A DNA stretch of 64,000 nt from Pocillopora verrucosa (GCF_036669915.1 NC_089323.1:20723208-20787207), one strand, 5' to 3'; counted from the stretch's first letter, positions 11,401 to 24,732 are shown. Numbers and translations are program-made. Notes: generated from the letters alone by a model not told the origin.

Positions 11401-13822
11401 CACTGCTAACTGCAGAATCGTTTCCTATTGCTAAGGGGAGCAGCCTGTTTAGACGTGTTTGAAATTATTATTTTTTTCTTTCAGTTGTAAGCACTGCTTA
11501 CAGCTGAATCGTTAACGGCCTAACTCATCAAGCGTCACTCATTCGAAATCCCAAGGGGAAATCAAATGAAACTCTTTTTGTTTTAGGTGTATGTACCCCC
11601 AACAACAGAATCATTCAACTTAACCTGACCCAAAATTCAGTGGGGCGTTTATCGTCACCAGATTACCCTCTCCAATTACCTTCTGTCAGCTCGTGTTTTT
11701 GGCGACTGAAGGCACCCGATGGCTACTGTGTTAAGCTTTCTTTCACTTCGCTGAATATTAAAGGAGAATGTGAAGAAGAGGGTCATCGAGAAGAGCTAAT
11801 GCGAGTCGATGATTACTTCACCACCGACTTTGGCAGTGTTACTTCTTTTTGGGGTCACTTTTGCAAAGATGTCCAACCGCAAGTGATATACTCAACACGA
11901 AATGAACTCCAAATTTTTTTCACTTCTAACTATTCAAATGGAAAGGATTACAGTAGTGATAAGCCAGTGGATCCCAACTCGGCCACCGGCTTTTATGGAA
12001 CTTACCAAGTTACTCCGCAAGGTAAATAAAATTTTAGCCTTTCCAAATACTTAAGAAACAGAGAGATTTGCCTTTGTGTATCATATTAATTCACATAGAT
12101 GGTTAGCTGCTGATACCTCTTGTGGCTGTTACTTCTTGGTGGTTTTTCAATTGGTCAACAATTAGTTCAGGCATGAAGTGCGGTGAGCGCACATATCGCA
12201 AGTATGCCTTGGTGCATGCATTTGTGGATTCTTTCTTGAAGTGCAGAATTTTACTTTTGAAATTTAACCTCACTTCCCTGTTAGTGTTACCTTTCATCAT
12301 CATCATTATTATTATAATTACGACCATATCAAATTGTGTTTGTGAACGATGTACATAAGAGTATATGGCCAGATATGTTTTTATAGTATGTAGCAAAAAA
12401 GGGCGGTCATCACAAGGAGGTTTTCGTTTATCACGGCTAAAATCAACAAAATTGAGACAAGACGTCTCCATATTGAAAACTTTGCCAACAAAGAAAATAT
12501 ATATGTTTTAGATATCGGACAACAAAGAGCTTCAGTAACATTTACATATAGAATATTCGGACCTTGTTAATATGAAATTAGTTCCATTTCCAACCTAGAC
12601 TACAAGCAGTCCTTCCAATTCGGCGAAGTCCGTCGCGCAAGTCCAAAAAAATCAGTTGAAAAAAAATTGAAGCTAGCTCGGAGAGCTCTTGAGTAATGTC
12701 GATGGGCCGCGAGAGTTGCATGAGTGAGGCGCTCGAAAAGCTTGTTGACGGATTTCCGGCTGATAGCCAATCATCTTTTTGCGTTGTGAGCGCGATGCAG
12801 AATTCAAACTCTTGGGCCTAGTGTGTAGTCCCTACTTTTCGAGCGCCTCACTCATGCATGGAGTCACTACAAGAGCTCCCTGTGGTTTTTCCAATGATTT
12901 TTTCGACTCGCGCGCCGGACTTCGCCGTAAAGGAGGGACTGCTCGTAATCTATATCCAACCTGAATTGAAACGTACAGGGAATATATGACTTACTGAAGT
13001 TTTTTCCTAATTTTTGTCAGGTCATACAAGCCGTTGTCGAACTGATTTAAACAAGGAAAATTTCGTTACATTGAAAGGTAGCAGAGGTTCTCTGGTAAGC
13101 CCAGGGTATCCAAATTCCTATCCTATAATTACTTGTACCTGGCGTCTTGTCGTTCCGGATGGTCATATTCTAGAAATGGACGTACAAGATTTTGAAATGT
13201 CTTGCAATGGAAAGAGCAAACTGCAAGTCGGCCGGGAGGTCTTCTGTGGTTCCAAAAAACCTCAAGGCCTTTTGACATCTGATTCCGACTTAACCGTGAG
13301 GATGGTTGTAACAGAGTCGCAAAATAACCGCGGCTTTCGTGCGGAGTTTGTAACAAAAGAGAAAGGTAATTACCAGTGATATTTCGTATGATTTTGGCTT
13401 TCGTGCGGAGTTTGCAACAAAAATAAAAGGTAATTACCAGTAATCTTTCGTATGATTTTTCTTTCAGAAATTTATATCCTGTCTTATAAACTTTGCTGAA
13501 ATACTCTCAGTTATAGACAAAAATCATATTTTGTAAAGGAACAAACTAATTTTTGCCATAATCGGAATCAACTGTAGAAGAGTAACTTTTAACTTACAGC
13601 TACACTGTAAGGTGATTCACCTGTTTTCTTACCTCTGTAGAAGTAGACGCGGCATCGATCGTTCCGTGGATAGTGGTTCCAATCATTGTTGTGGCGATTT
13701 GCGTGACAATGGTGGTAATATGGAGAAGGAAGACAGCAGCTGAGCGTGACCGCCGAGGGTCTTCATTCAAAGCCAGTATAATAAAGCGGATGAGAACACA
13801 GTCAACCAACAGTCAGTTTTAA
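8439..13822 (+). CDS. Four-CUB-domain single-pass membrane protein
   Basis: Exons: 8439-8487 (start, hydrophobic leader MMKFIYDTLALVMYLL), 8715-8753, 9522-9902 (CUB1), 10411-10803 (CUB2), 11587-12021 (CUB3), 13021-13365 (CUB4) and 13641-13822 (transmembrane helix and tail). Every intron is phase 1 and the sum is an unbroken 607-codon frame, which supports the model. The CUB exons show the family marks: a cysteine near the start, G.I.SP or GSLVSPGYPN, C.W.I.VP.G, an acidic strand before FCG (GKFCGS, REVFCGSKKP) and closing F.A.F strands. The last exon encodes about 20 hydrophobic residues (IVPWIVVPIIVVAICV), a basic stop (WRRKTAAERDRR) and a 30-residue tail ending NSQF. CUB domains are extracellular, often calcium-dependent binding modules. 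The role here is probably adhesion, scavenging or recognition, without an enzymatic domain. The first two exons are less certain than the rest. Confidence 0.8.
9903..10410. other. Intron of CUB gene
   Basis: Donor GTAAGA follows CUB1 and the acceptor before 10411 ends GTAAG. Nothing else is recognised within. Confidence 0.6.
11263..11312. repeat. Perfect-looking hairpin (inverted repeat)
   Basis: Two arms of about 23 bases (CGTTTCCACGC followed by a T run and TGCCA) pair across a four-base loop with one mismatch. It lies in the intron between CUB2 and CUB3. It may be a remnant of a short inverted-repeat transposon, or a fold-back in the pre-mRNA. Confidence 0.7.
12590..12962. mobile_element. 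Fold-back MITE with long terminal inverted repeats
   Basis: The left end (12597 onward, AGACTACAAGCAGTCC then TCGGCGAAGTCCG) is matched in reverse by the right end near 12900-12955 (CGGACTTCGCCG, GGGACTGCTCGTAATCT). Arms run about 60 bp with scattered mismatches. A second, perfect inner pair (ATGAGTGAGGCGCTCGAAAAG and its complement) lies near 12719-12739 and 12836-12856. A 7-bp direct repeat, CCAACCT, flanks the element at 12590-12596 and 12956-12962 and fits a target-site duplication. No transposase is encoded. It sits in the intron before CUB4. Confidence 0.75.
13332..13460 (+). repeat. 64-bp tandem duplication spanning a splice donor
   Basis: Unit 1 (13332-13395) covers the last codons of CUB4, its donor (AAAG/gtaatt) and the start of the intron. 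Unit 2 (13396-13460) repeats it with a few substitutions, so a second donor lies 64-65 bp downstream. In-frame reading past the first donor meets a TGA within six codons (GNYQ then stop). Use of the second donor or intron retention would therefore give a soluble product without the membrane helix. Confidence 0.8.
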
Positions 13823-16800
13823 ACTAAATGAAATACACAATGTGAACAAAACAGTTTAAATGCCGAAGAATCATGATATGTGCGGCTGACCAAGTGGTAA
13901 CCGAAAAGAACGAAGTGCGCCATTTTCACGAATAAGCCTTTGAAGCATAGTGGTCCTGGCTTCACTGGAAAAGAATGTAGTTGGTTTAGCTAGGATAATG
14001 AAGTGCACAGCCTTTAGTGGAAACCATGCATGAATTAAGAGTAAAAGAGAAAATATTTCCAGGTCCCGCCAAACTTCTTGTAAGTGGGTTTTCACTGCCC
14101 ATGTATATAATGTACAATTTTGGAAGTTCCTCTTAAAATCAGATATTCTCTTTAAAATCAAAATATATGGATTAATAAAATTGAATCAAAACGGTCATAA
14201 GAAATTGTAGGTAAAAAGTTGTTTCCACTTTTTCGTTTTCGTTTGTTTCCAGCCACAGGAAGCTAATTACTCGACGCACATGCAATAGAGTTGTAAAAGC
14301 AGTAAATGTTACAGGCGATACCTGTTAGTATAGTACCACTGTGCTCTGTTTTAGTGTTTCCCAGTTCGTCCGTGTCAACTGAGAAACATCCCGACCTCTC
14401 TCTCTTAGCAGTTAACAACAAAAGGTTGTAAAAAACCTGTCACAAAAGCAAAAATATTTTCAAACAGAAGCTGGAGGGAGTGAGAAGGTACCTGGGCACA
14501 ACGGCTATAACTGAAACTTATGAGACGTTGTACTTGCAAAACTGAAACTGAGAATTAAATATCAACGAAAAAACCTACACAAATGTTCCTACCCAAAGAA
14601 AAATTACGCGGAAAGGAATTAAGGTTGGTGGAAAGAATTTGAAAACAAGAGAGAAGATGTCCGTACAATGTACAAATGTAACTGAGAATGCACCAATGAA
14701 ATAACCGGGAGAGCGCCCACAGTATTTAGCAGAGGGTGCGGCAAAAAAGGTAATTAATAAAATCGCAGAGAGCAATATTTTCCGTAGTATTCTTCGCAGC
14801 GCGTTACGTGATGACCAAACAACTGCTGCGAAGGAAACTATTCACTGTGTCGATTTTGATACATGTGATATTATTTCCTCTTTGTGAAATATCAACATCT
14901 TTAATGCATTTGTGATCAAGTTCTGGCTGTTGGAAACGCTCGAAACTGACGGCGCACAAAAATAAAAATTCGTGTAAAACTTTGATTTAAAAGGCAGTGT
15001 AAATACCCGGTAAATATCAGCACTCACTTTCTAACAAAAAAAACCAACTAGTTGATATTCTCTCGCTCTCTAGTCAATTTTTTTTGCAGCTACAGTGTGA
15101 AAAAATGTGATGGATTCCTTTGTCTTTAAAATGGGTTCCTTCATTTTAGTCAGTGGTTCAAATTTATCTGAACATCGCTTTTTGTAGATTTTCTGTAGGA
15201 GCATCGTGAAAAATACCCTTTCTCACAAATAATTTAGATTTATTTCGTTTTTAGTTTAGTTCTGTTGAAAGAAACGCTCAGTTGCTTACTATGACGTGAA
15301 GGTGTTCAGCACGAATGCCGAAATAAGAATAGACAGGTGTAATTTGTTCAGTTTCTCTGTAAATCACTGAGCTCTCGGGACAAAAAGTTCAGCATTCGGC
15401 TTTGAATTGTGTCATTGTCTTTTAACCGTTTGACTTAGAACAGTATGATCCATTAACTAATCTTCCCTCAAAGCTGAAAGAAAACACTTCATAACAAGTA
15501 GTGTTTACAGTTCTCTGGTCGAATGATGGAGGAAATGTAGACAAAATTATTTGTTTAGACCGTGTCAAAAACTTTTATCTTATGTATTTGCTCAGTGTTT
15601 AGATAATTTCATTTGGACAACGTTAAAAATATGCGACATAATCGAAGTAAAATATGGGATTTTTTTTAGCAATTGTTTGTTATTTGCTCACAGAGCGATA
15701 CGCGAAAAACTCGCGAACGTTTTCCGTTTCTCAGAGCGAATATATACAATTCAGCGAATTCTGCCTAAATCGGAACATGGAGAAGGGACCAACCATCCAA
15801 TCTGTAATTTTAGCGAAATTTTTGCTGCAGTTGAATTATTAAAAAAAAATCTGTTTACCTTCCCATTTGCGAAAACGTGTATTGATGTGTTCACCAAACA
15901 CTCCATATAAGAACACGAACAGTTTCTCCTGTAGGCAATTTTCTCTCTTGTCGATGTTCATCTGCTTGCGATCAAAAATCTAACTAAGATTCTCGCTATT
16001 TTCTCAGTGTTGTTTGTCGCAGCAAAATTTTCACCTTCTACGCCTAGATATTGAAATCACAATAAGTACCTTGGTCAGATTTCATGATTCCCAAATATGG
16101 CAGTGGCGATCCGCGTTTAAGGGAGCAGCAGACGGGCTTTTGGCGGGAAAAAAATCTATCAGTGAAAATCCCGATAAGATACACAAAATAAAAGCAATTT
16201 ACATCGGAGTTACGCAAGAGATCAATAATATCTCAGAAAGGCGAGGTAGGTTTAGAAAAATATACGGTACGCGACCCTTCCAAGATGTAAATCAGACGAG
16301 GGATTTCAGAAAAGACTTGAAAGAAACCCGTAAGATTTTTGAAATAGTGATCTCAGAGAACGCACCTAAAAGTAGTTGAATTCGCCTCTGTTCTCTTGAA
16401 ATGCTTCGTTAACATCGATTTAGTCGGAGGAGGAGGGGGGGGGGGGGTCAAGTAACAGCGATGTACCGATGTCCCGTCTAAAAGCAGAAACAATACCTGT
16501 ATTCGCTTGATTCCACCAAAATCATGACACGCTTTGTCAGTCTTGACGAGATAGACCCTTTTAATTTCTTTTTTCCCCATAACTGACCAATGAAAGGTAG
16601 AAATCCGAAGCAACAACATCGTGAGATCAACGATGAAATATTTCATTCATTGTATATGTACTTGACTGCGCTGAAGAGCCAAAACCTCTATTACGACAGG
16701 TTGTTGTTGGTTGAAGAATAATATATCCCGAGAATATAAAATTATCTGATTCCTCCATCTATAAACTAACGGTTAACCTGTTCCTGGCAATTAGTTGGTA

Positions 16801-17216
16801 AAGGGGCGTGATAAAAAGCGAAGAGCGAATAAACGAGGGAGGTCTGGAACAGATCGTGATCAGGATAATGGTTGGAAGCAGTCTCTTACAGTTTGCCCCG
16901 CAGAAATTATAACTGCCTTGTTTACCAGTTGAGCGCCAAGAATAGGCTATAACATACATGAATGAAACCTTCGAGGTTAAGTAACGTACAGTTCCATTAT
17001 GTTGCGATGGATTGATTGAAGATTTTGCGTATAAAATATCAGAAAAGAAGACGAGTTTAAAACGAGAATCTCTACTAAGTAACACACGCTGGATAAAGTC
17101 GTCGTGTCGTGGGATTCACTTGTTAATTCTTAAAGTTGCTTTGGTAATAGGTATGAATGACAGAAGCATTTCCGAGTCGAACAAAAGGGTCAACAGAAGT
17201 CCTGAGGTTTTAGGTT
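13823..17216. other. Intergenic region, no supported gene
   Basis: A possible polyadenylation signal (AATAAA) near 14174 follows the CUB gene. Open frames at 15551-15910 (119 codons) and 16014-16379 (121 codons) have no recognisable domain and no splice-phase support. A run of G lies at about 16433-16447. The stretch before 17217 would include the 3' UTR of the - strand gene. Confidence 0.45.
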
Positions 17217-20200
17217 TCAAGTTGCCATGGTAATGAAAAGAAGCAGGGCAAAACAAACAGTACTGGTTAGGACAACGAGGAATCCAAAGGTCATGTAAAG
17301 TAGTCCTGCAAAAGTGAAAAAAAAAGGTTATGACGAGAGAAGCGGTACCAACGCAGGAGACGAGACCTATCATAGCTTTCGACGTTCGTCTTGCGCAATT
17401 GTATACAAATCATTGGTAAGTGACAAGGACGACCCATCGTACGCGCCGTAGGATCTTACCTTTCTTACTCTTTTGGCACCTAATGTAGATCTCAAGTGCA
17501 ACAACTGCTACCAGGCCGACGCAGAAAAAGGTCATGAGATAAACTCCGACTTCAGCGTTTAAATGAGGCAGGCGAAGGCCGAGGAATATGTTGGCCACTA
17601 AAAACCGACATAAATAAGAATGTCAGTATAATTATTAGTGCCTACTGATAACAAAGGTTAAGAAAATGACTTATTTTCTATCAAAACTCACCCGCAAGAA
17701 TAAATGCAGAGATGCCAACACTACGATGGCACCAGTTGAAAATCCATCGACTGTGCGCAAGAACAGAAAAATGTAATAAGTCCACCGTCACACTTTGGCG
17801 ACCAATTTTTTCGAAATTGTTCTTAAACTAAATTGAGTTTACAGCACGATATATTTCCTTACTTCTCAGTTGCTGGTTTAGGCCTCATGATCGCCATAAT
17901 GGGCTGTGCACAGACAAGAAGAGTGATAATGACCCCTAGTACAGAGTGTGCCACATCTGCCTGATGATTAATACACGATAAAATCAGTTAAGGGTTGATA
18001 GAGATATTACCTAGCCCTAAAGTACAAAAGAAATATCTCAGTCTTTTGTTTCTCCCAACTGGAAGGCGTAACAAAATGAAAGAGAACTGACTTTTAGCAA
18101 AAAGGTTATTGCCTGCTAACTACTACAGGCATAGGTTCAGAAACTTAATTAGAGTATAGAACTTTGATGCCTACTTAGCATGAGTAAATGAACCTAAAGA
18201 TGTCACATACAGATTAAAGCACTACGTTAAACCAACAGTGACAGTTTTTTCCTTACTTCAGACCAGCCTTCGACGTGAGCAAAAACCAGCACAAAACCGA
18301 CTAGAGTGAAAATCAAACAGCTTACAGTCAGTGCCCTGTGAACCTAAAAGAAACAGGTGAATTACCCAAAGACAGAAATAAAATCAAGCTGTCTAAGAGA
18401 CTGTCCACTAAATGATCGCTAGTTATTTATGTGTTAACATTCCGCTTGGGGGGTTTGCTCAGTCAAGAGGGAACGAAAAATTTAACTTTTGAACTACATC
18501 ATTCTACTATATATGCAACTAAACCATCCCCATTATGCGGCCCTTCACAAAACTATCACCGTACGCAAAATTTCTGACAAACTCAGCAAAGTGGGATGGT
18601 GGTCATTTCAGTGTATATTTCCTTACTGTTGCCTCGATGAAAAGTTGGCAAGATTACCTGGAACCACTTCTTAAGTCCAAATAGTTTTCCCCAGGCGTCC
18701 TTCATATAACGCGCGGCAAACATAGCCAGAGTTGCAAACCCAACCCAGGCCACCACCATTAGCGAGCCTAAATATCAATAAAGAGTAAAACATTAGTAAG
18801 AGCTTAGTACGCAGACTCCCCTAAAGTATTAAAAGTACTCATTGAGCCTACATTGGGAAGTTAATAACTGTCATTTGAGATGAGAGAAATCCCCCCCTCC
18901 CCTTGCCTCTACTTGTTGGGATATAAAATTTCCGAGTCCTATGAAACACCTGACGAACGATAAGAAGTAAGCAGAGACAAAAAGGAATCATCCTATTTTT
19001 GTATAACCTTTCACAGCTAAATATCAAACTCTAGTTACCGTGAGCTTTCAGTAGCTTGTTGTCCGTAGTCTTACTCTCGAGCGCGGTGTTCAGTTTACAA
19101 ACATCGACTTTACTTGTGCTGGGTGACCTGTGAGTGTGCCGGATAAGTATACCACCTGAAGATAATAAATAAGAAAATACAGTTATGATAAACGGCAGTG
19201 AGAATACACCAGGTAGGTCTTACGCTGATTGAATCGCTGATGAGAAATATTTCCCAACGTACCATTCACATCACCACGAGCGTAAATTAAGAACACTTCT
19301 TGGTCCAATCCTAACATGCCATTTGCTGTTTTATTTCGAGAAAATCTGAGAAAACATTAAAAAGAAAGTGTTTTAAAGTAAGTATTCAACTTAAATGCTA
19401 CCAAAGATTCAGACATTTTCATAACTTTCTGAAAAGAATGTCAAAGGATTATACGTTTTAAGTTTTTTTCGATTACATTTTCACAACTAACCAATGACAG
19501 TACCCACCTACACTTAATGACTCCGTCTTCATACGCACCAGAGATCACCATAAGGCCTGCAGGAGTCTGGTTTAAACCAAAAGGTTTAGTTACACAGCTT
19601 GCGCACAAAATGTAATAAGTAAAAAGGTTTTAAGACTAGAGATGGACGAAAAACAGACTTAAGATAAAACAAAGTTGGAATTGAACTCGCAAGATGGGCT
19701 TTCCTTCTCTCTTTCCATTTTAAGTAAAGTGTACAGGATTCGAAAAAAAAAACAAAAACAAAAACACATGCACACACATATGGCCACGTTCAGTCTCATT
19801 CGAAACCTGACCATACATATATATTTTAAACCCTGGTCTAAACGCACAAATCTTTCTCACCGGTTTGGTTTGAACTGGGTTGTCATGGCCAGTCAGGCTA
19901 TAGTGCTCCGTGGCTACAGTGTCATCATTTAAGCGAGAGCAGATAATAGTATCTGTACCGTCCTGAAGCAAATGTAAAGGAATGGGTAATGATTTCACAA
20001 AGGCAATTGCCACTGTCGATGAAGCTTTCATCTACGCAAAGGCGTTCTAATTTACCATTTTGCTCTCTTTGTTGAATCCGATGGCGACCCAACCAGTCTT
20101 CGCACTTAACTCAAATTTGACGTCATTCTTGTCTTCGCAAGGTTCGAATGTGACAAGATAGTCACAGGTGCTGCTAGATGTACAGTCTGTGGGCTCCGAG

Positions 20201-23200
20201 TAACAACTCTTTGTTTGGCCACATTGAGAAGTTAAAAACTGAAAGAGAAAGTAAAACGTAGGAATACCGTCAGCGCGGGCAGACAATTTGGCCGAAACAG
20301 CTGATAGTTCGTGAAATCTGGGGCTAATAGCGATTTGACACCATTTCTTGACTCTTTAAAGAACTGGTCAGCGAAGAAAAAGCGAAGAATTATGTCAGTC
20401 TACAAATTTGCCTTCTGTTTCATACTTACCTCAAGTTCACCTTCGGGGGTGGGTGCTGGTGCTGTTTTACGCCCGTTTTTCAGCACGGCAGGTTGGGTAA
20501 CATTCACCAGTTCTAGGGAAAATGTCGCATTTTCTCTATGATACGAAAGAGCTCCTGTGTTACCTAAAAAAACAAACAAACAAACAAACAGTCAAACAAA
20601 CAAACACAAAACGGGTATGAGTTTAAAGTGAAAAAATGCAAAATTCACAAAAATTAAGCAAAAAAAAATGTATTCTTTCCAAACGACACTGTCTTTTAAA
20701 AAGTGCATTGTTTAGGTTTGTGCAAAATTGCCCTCGGTTGGCCAGGCTCATTATCTACTAGAGAAAGCAACTTTTTCAGCAGAACGTAAACGAATATAAT
20801 CTTCGTTTAGATGATAAAAGAAAATGTGATTAAGGATACTTACTGACTTTACCCCAAGCAAATACAAAAAACCAGCTCTTGGTTAAATTTTTCATCCTTG
20901 GATCAGTGGGTGAAATTTTGCGAACAAACCTACCAATAGATATGTAAGTACATTGTCACTTTGTTAAAAATAACTCGAAGAAGTGCGCCCGTCAATTGTT
21001 TCTTTGAAGAAATTATTTTGTACTAACTGGCCGTTGTGATTACTTTGGTTTTGGTTTTACTACTCCTCATTAGGAATGCATTTTGATGTACAAGCATGAC
21101 ATATACAGCGATTCCTGAGACCGTAATTACTTACTTGCAAGTAACTGTTCCATTTTCGTACACTCCCATATCGCGAATTATGTCCGTAGAGTTTTCCTAA
21201 CGATAACAATAATGATAATCAGTTCTAAGTGAAACCGAAATACTTAACGAGCGATGTCAGTATGGGAATACATATGTCGATCCTTACCAAGTCAGTCCTG
21301 ATTGGCTGATTGTAATCTAAGTGATAGTGTCTAATTTCTACAGCGTTATTGGATGAAGTTGAACAAGTAATGGAGTCCGTTTGGTCCTGAAACGAAAATG
21401 ACCATAAGGAAACTTCAGTTTGGCTAGCATGAAGCATAAGCATGAGACGCAGTAAGCTAAAGGTCAATATGGAAACTGCCAAGTTGTTAAAAACATTTAT
21501 GTCTGTTATCTCACACTAACATGAAAATTATACTTATGGTGTGAGTTCAACATACTCGAAAACTTTCGTTTATGTTGATGTGTATCAGAGAACTGTTAGA
21601 AAACTTGAAAATGCTCAAGCTTCACCTGACATGCAAACTACTGTTAACTGTATACTATAATTTCACCGTACCATTTTCTGCTTGGAATTGAATCCGATAG
21701 AAACGTAGCCATGTTTTCCACTCATCTCAAATGTAACATTTTCTCCTTTTGTTTCATAGGTGACCAAGAATTCGCAGTTTGAACTATCTGTGCAGTCTGT
21801 GGGCTCAGAATAACAACCTTTTTGGCTGCCGCAACCATTTTTCGTTATCTAAAGAACACAATAACAAATGATTGTCGAATGATCTTCAACAGGATAGAAA
21901 ATGCAACAAGTATACCGCTCCAACATGGGAACCGAAAGTGAGAATTTATCATGACGAAAATTATTCCCCTTATAAATAGATAACATGGCACGAATAACAT
22001 ATAAAGTAAATTTCAAGTCAGCGTTATTCGTTGTTATATAATCCATATCCTTCAACAAAAACAAATAACAGCCCGTTTTATTTACGCAAAGGGAAAGGGC
22101 GATTAAGCCGCGGAAGGCTTGGGGCGACTTCGCGAGCCATCGTCAAATGCACCCTGACAGAGCCGCCAGTTATACAAGCTAGTTATTGTTCTAAGTCACA
22201 TTTTTCTGTCTTTCCCGCTTGTGAGATGTCAAAATACGGAATTATTGTCTGGTACAGATTTCTCATGCGACTTATTTTGGAGAAGAGTCAGATACAACCA
22301 ACACTCAGTGTTACCTCAAAGCCAGGCTGTATCACTGGTGGCTGTTGTGGGTCCAATGCAGGGCCACTGACAGTCACAGACTGAACACCAACCCAAAAAC
22401 TGGTGTAATTTTCGACGAAGGTGCCCCTGAATCGAAGAAAATAAGGTTTAAAGGAGTTTCTTTCGCTTAAGATTGAAAAATTGAATGTATGTAATCAGAG
22501 ATGATGCCCCCCTTTTTGTAAACAAAACGGTGTTCATCGACAGTAGTAAAATGACTTGGATCCGTCTTCTAGCCTACGCCAGTATAAATATACTGAAATT
22601 GTTGCTAACCAAAATGTGATATTTCCAACGCTCTCTGCTGGTGCTTTCCAGGTAAATTCAAGCGTATAAAAGGCGGTAATCTGTGGTGGTCTGGAACGTT
22701 GGTGTGTCACTGTGTTCTGTTAACAAAAGAGAAATAAATGAAAAGTGAGGGATATTCAGGATAATCGAATTGCTCATCATTGTGATTGTGGATACAGAAA
22801 GTAAAGAGAGAGCAAACAGAAGAGTCCAAGATAACGGTCACTGAGAAGGGGAGCAAAGATGAAATCAAAAGCTGGTTACCTGTGGCTCTCCACCGGAACA
22901 CCACATATAGGTTTGGTTCGGGGACAGGTTCCCCTGAAAGGTACCAGCAGGTCTTGAATCCCCTGCAGCACGCGCCTGAAGTATGAACCCCTTCCACAGA
23001 GATAGAGAAAAAGAGACGTTATGACAAGACTTTATGACACAGAGGACTTAACGTTGCTAACAAAAGGGAGAATGATATGGGTCGGTAAGAAAAAACTCAG
23101 AGAAAATGAAACTATTTTTCACCATGATGACCTCAATAAAAACCCTAGGCTCACCTTAAAACCCTTGGTACCATTTACCGTTACAGTCAGCTGACCATCT

Positions 23201-23433
23201 CGTGTATAGCTATCATTACTCACGTGGATTCTGTATGGATTTGTGTTGGGCGGTTGAGGGGGAGTGGGTAAGGCCGGGGGTGGCTGAGTAAAATGGTACG
23301 CAAAAAGGCTTTCGCAAACTGTGATTGGCACATGTGTTGGGTACCCAATGCAAGTCATCAGTTGAGACGTGAACACTGCCAGGAGTCTGGAAAACAACTT
23401 CAAACGACAGATACACATGAGTAAGCAGGTCAA
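17217..23433 (-). CDS. FRRS1: Ferric-chelate reductase 1-like protein, Reeler-DOMON-DOMON-cytochrome b561 (paralog 3)
   Basis: Exons in + coordinates, in gene order: 23155-23433, 22880-22975, 22610-22716, 22315-22426 (Reeler); 21672-21848, 21288-21386, 21135-21196, 20844-20929, 20430-20563 (DOMON1); 20056-20238, 19861-19962, 19508-19566, 19263-19345, 19039-19155 (DOMON2); 18658-18767, 18257-18343, 17863-17960, 17692-17750, 17460-17597, 17217-17305 (cytochrome b561). The sum is 758 codons plus stop with consistent phases. Signs: an N-terminal leader (MCICRLKLFSRLLAVF), a Reeler strand (LEFTWKAP), two DOMON starts (KGCYSEPTDC, KSCYSEPTDC; VSIGFN, VAIGFN), and membrane helices with histidines in VHRAL, DVAHSV and CHRSV that suit heme ligation. 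FRRS1-family proteins move electrons across membranes to ferric iron. Human FRRS1 has one DOMON; this has two. The protein ends with a membrane helix (TMAT) and lacks the His-rich tail of the paralogs in the duplicated block. The start could be Met at 23433 or 23418. Confidence 0.88.
20571..20606. repeat. (CAAA)n microsatellite
   Basis: A short imperfect tract in an intron of the - strand FRRS1-like gene. Confidence 0.85.
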
Positions 23434-24732
23434 TTGTTATTACGTAAAATGAAAAAGTAAGTCTCGACATTGCACTGACTTTTCATGCACAGCAAACTTT
23501 TGCACTGTCATTACAATCGAAGGTGCGAAAAACGACCGTTTTCACCTAAAAAAATTTTGAAACAACATTTTGAGAAGTTGCAACATTCTATGACAAAACT
23601 AAACGGAAATTTGAAAGAGCCCTTCAATCCTCTCTATTTTCCGATAGAGGCGTGTTCAGAGTCAGCTTACATAGGTTTATTCTGGTAATTTAAGTACAAC
23701 GCTTATTCCAAATTGAGCCAAACGAGAAAATCAGCGAGTATTTTACGGGGAATTTGCCTATCCTAACAATCCATCATTAGTAGGACATGCATAGTGCGAA
23801 GCAAACTAGCATTATTTTTTAACGAAGGGGTAGGTTTCTTAATAAACTGTGATGCTGGGTTGGTGAGAGAGTATAACAGGGTAATGAAGTGTTATCAACT
23901 GAGTTGATAACGTGACTTGGCCGCCGTAAAGAGTTTTAAAGCTAGCGTTTCGAGCGTTAGCCCTTCGTTAGGTAATGAGTTTTGCAAAGTCATGAAAGAA
24001 TCTTAAGCATGATTGCACACAGAGCACTTACGGTCACAGTGCTGTTCAAGATAGCAAGATAGTGGTTCCCTCACGAACCAAATAGCTAACTCTACTATAA
24101 TAATGTTTGTGAGTCTAGAAATCACGTAAATGTTTCAACTACGATGCAAAAAAATTTTCATATATCTGTTGTTCTGAAGTTTACGCGTCACTGAACTCCC
24201 CCTTGTGAATAACAACAGATGATGGTCTTACAGGCTTATGAGCCTTATTGTAAGTGTCGTGGTTCCCCTACCAAACTCAGGGAAAACTGCAACCTGCGTT
24301 TGACTCCTTAGATCATCCGTGTTATTACAATTATTATTATGTCGTTTCTTTTCTTCTTGTTTCTATTTCAAATATGGGCACTTCGGTTCTGTCCTGCTTT
24401 GTTCACGATCGAGTCAATGATTAAGATCATTTCAGTTTTGGATAATCGCTTACCACTTTGTCAAACATGTTGCGCGTTTTTTGCAAAATTCTTTCCGAGC
24501 GGTTCCTTTGCTTCTTGATGTGCAGCACTGATTCGAGCGCGCGACAAGTCCTGATCACAACGACCGGTGCTTCTTGAAACAATGGGGTTTAATGATATTC
24601 GAGACCGGGAAAACAGGTTAATGCACAGTCACGCTTATTAAACCAATCAAGTTGATCATCTTTGTTAAGATTGTTACAAAACACTGAATAAAATAAAGCT
24701 CACGGAATTGTAAGACGATTTTATGATGAATC
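23434..24732. other. 5' flank of the FRRS1-like gene
   Basis: No coding exon was found. The 23876-23975 part is an interspersed repeat (separate entry). A promoter of the - strand gene must lie here, but I see no decisive motif. Confidence 0.4.
23876..23975 (+). repeat. Interspersed repeat with GCGTTAGCCCTT core
   Basis: It contains TATCAACTGAGTTGATAAC, then GCCGCCGTAAAG, then GAGCGTTAGCCCTTCGT. A second, diverged copy sits at about 58655-58752. I recall this family as common in coral genomes (from memory, not searched). Confidence 0.65.

Noticed and set aside
12122-12358. Open frame with a run of isoleucines
   Set aside because: The run comes from an ATT/ATC microsatellite inside a CUB-gene intron.
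15551-16379. Two overlapping-region open frames of about 120 codons each
   Set aside because: No domain, no splice-phase partners, low-complexity composition. Probably chance frames or an old repeat.
16433-16447. G-run as a possible regulatory G-quadruplex
   Set aside because: A single uninterrupted G run away from any gene model. Most simply a homopolymer tract.
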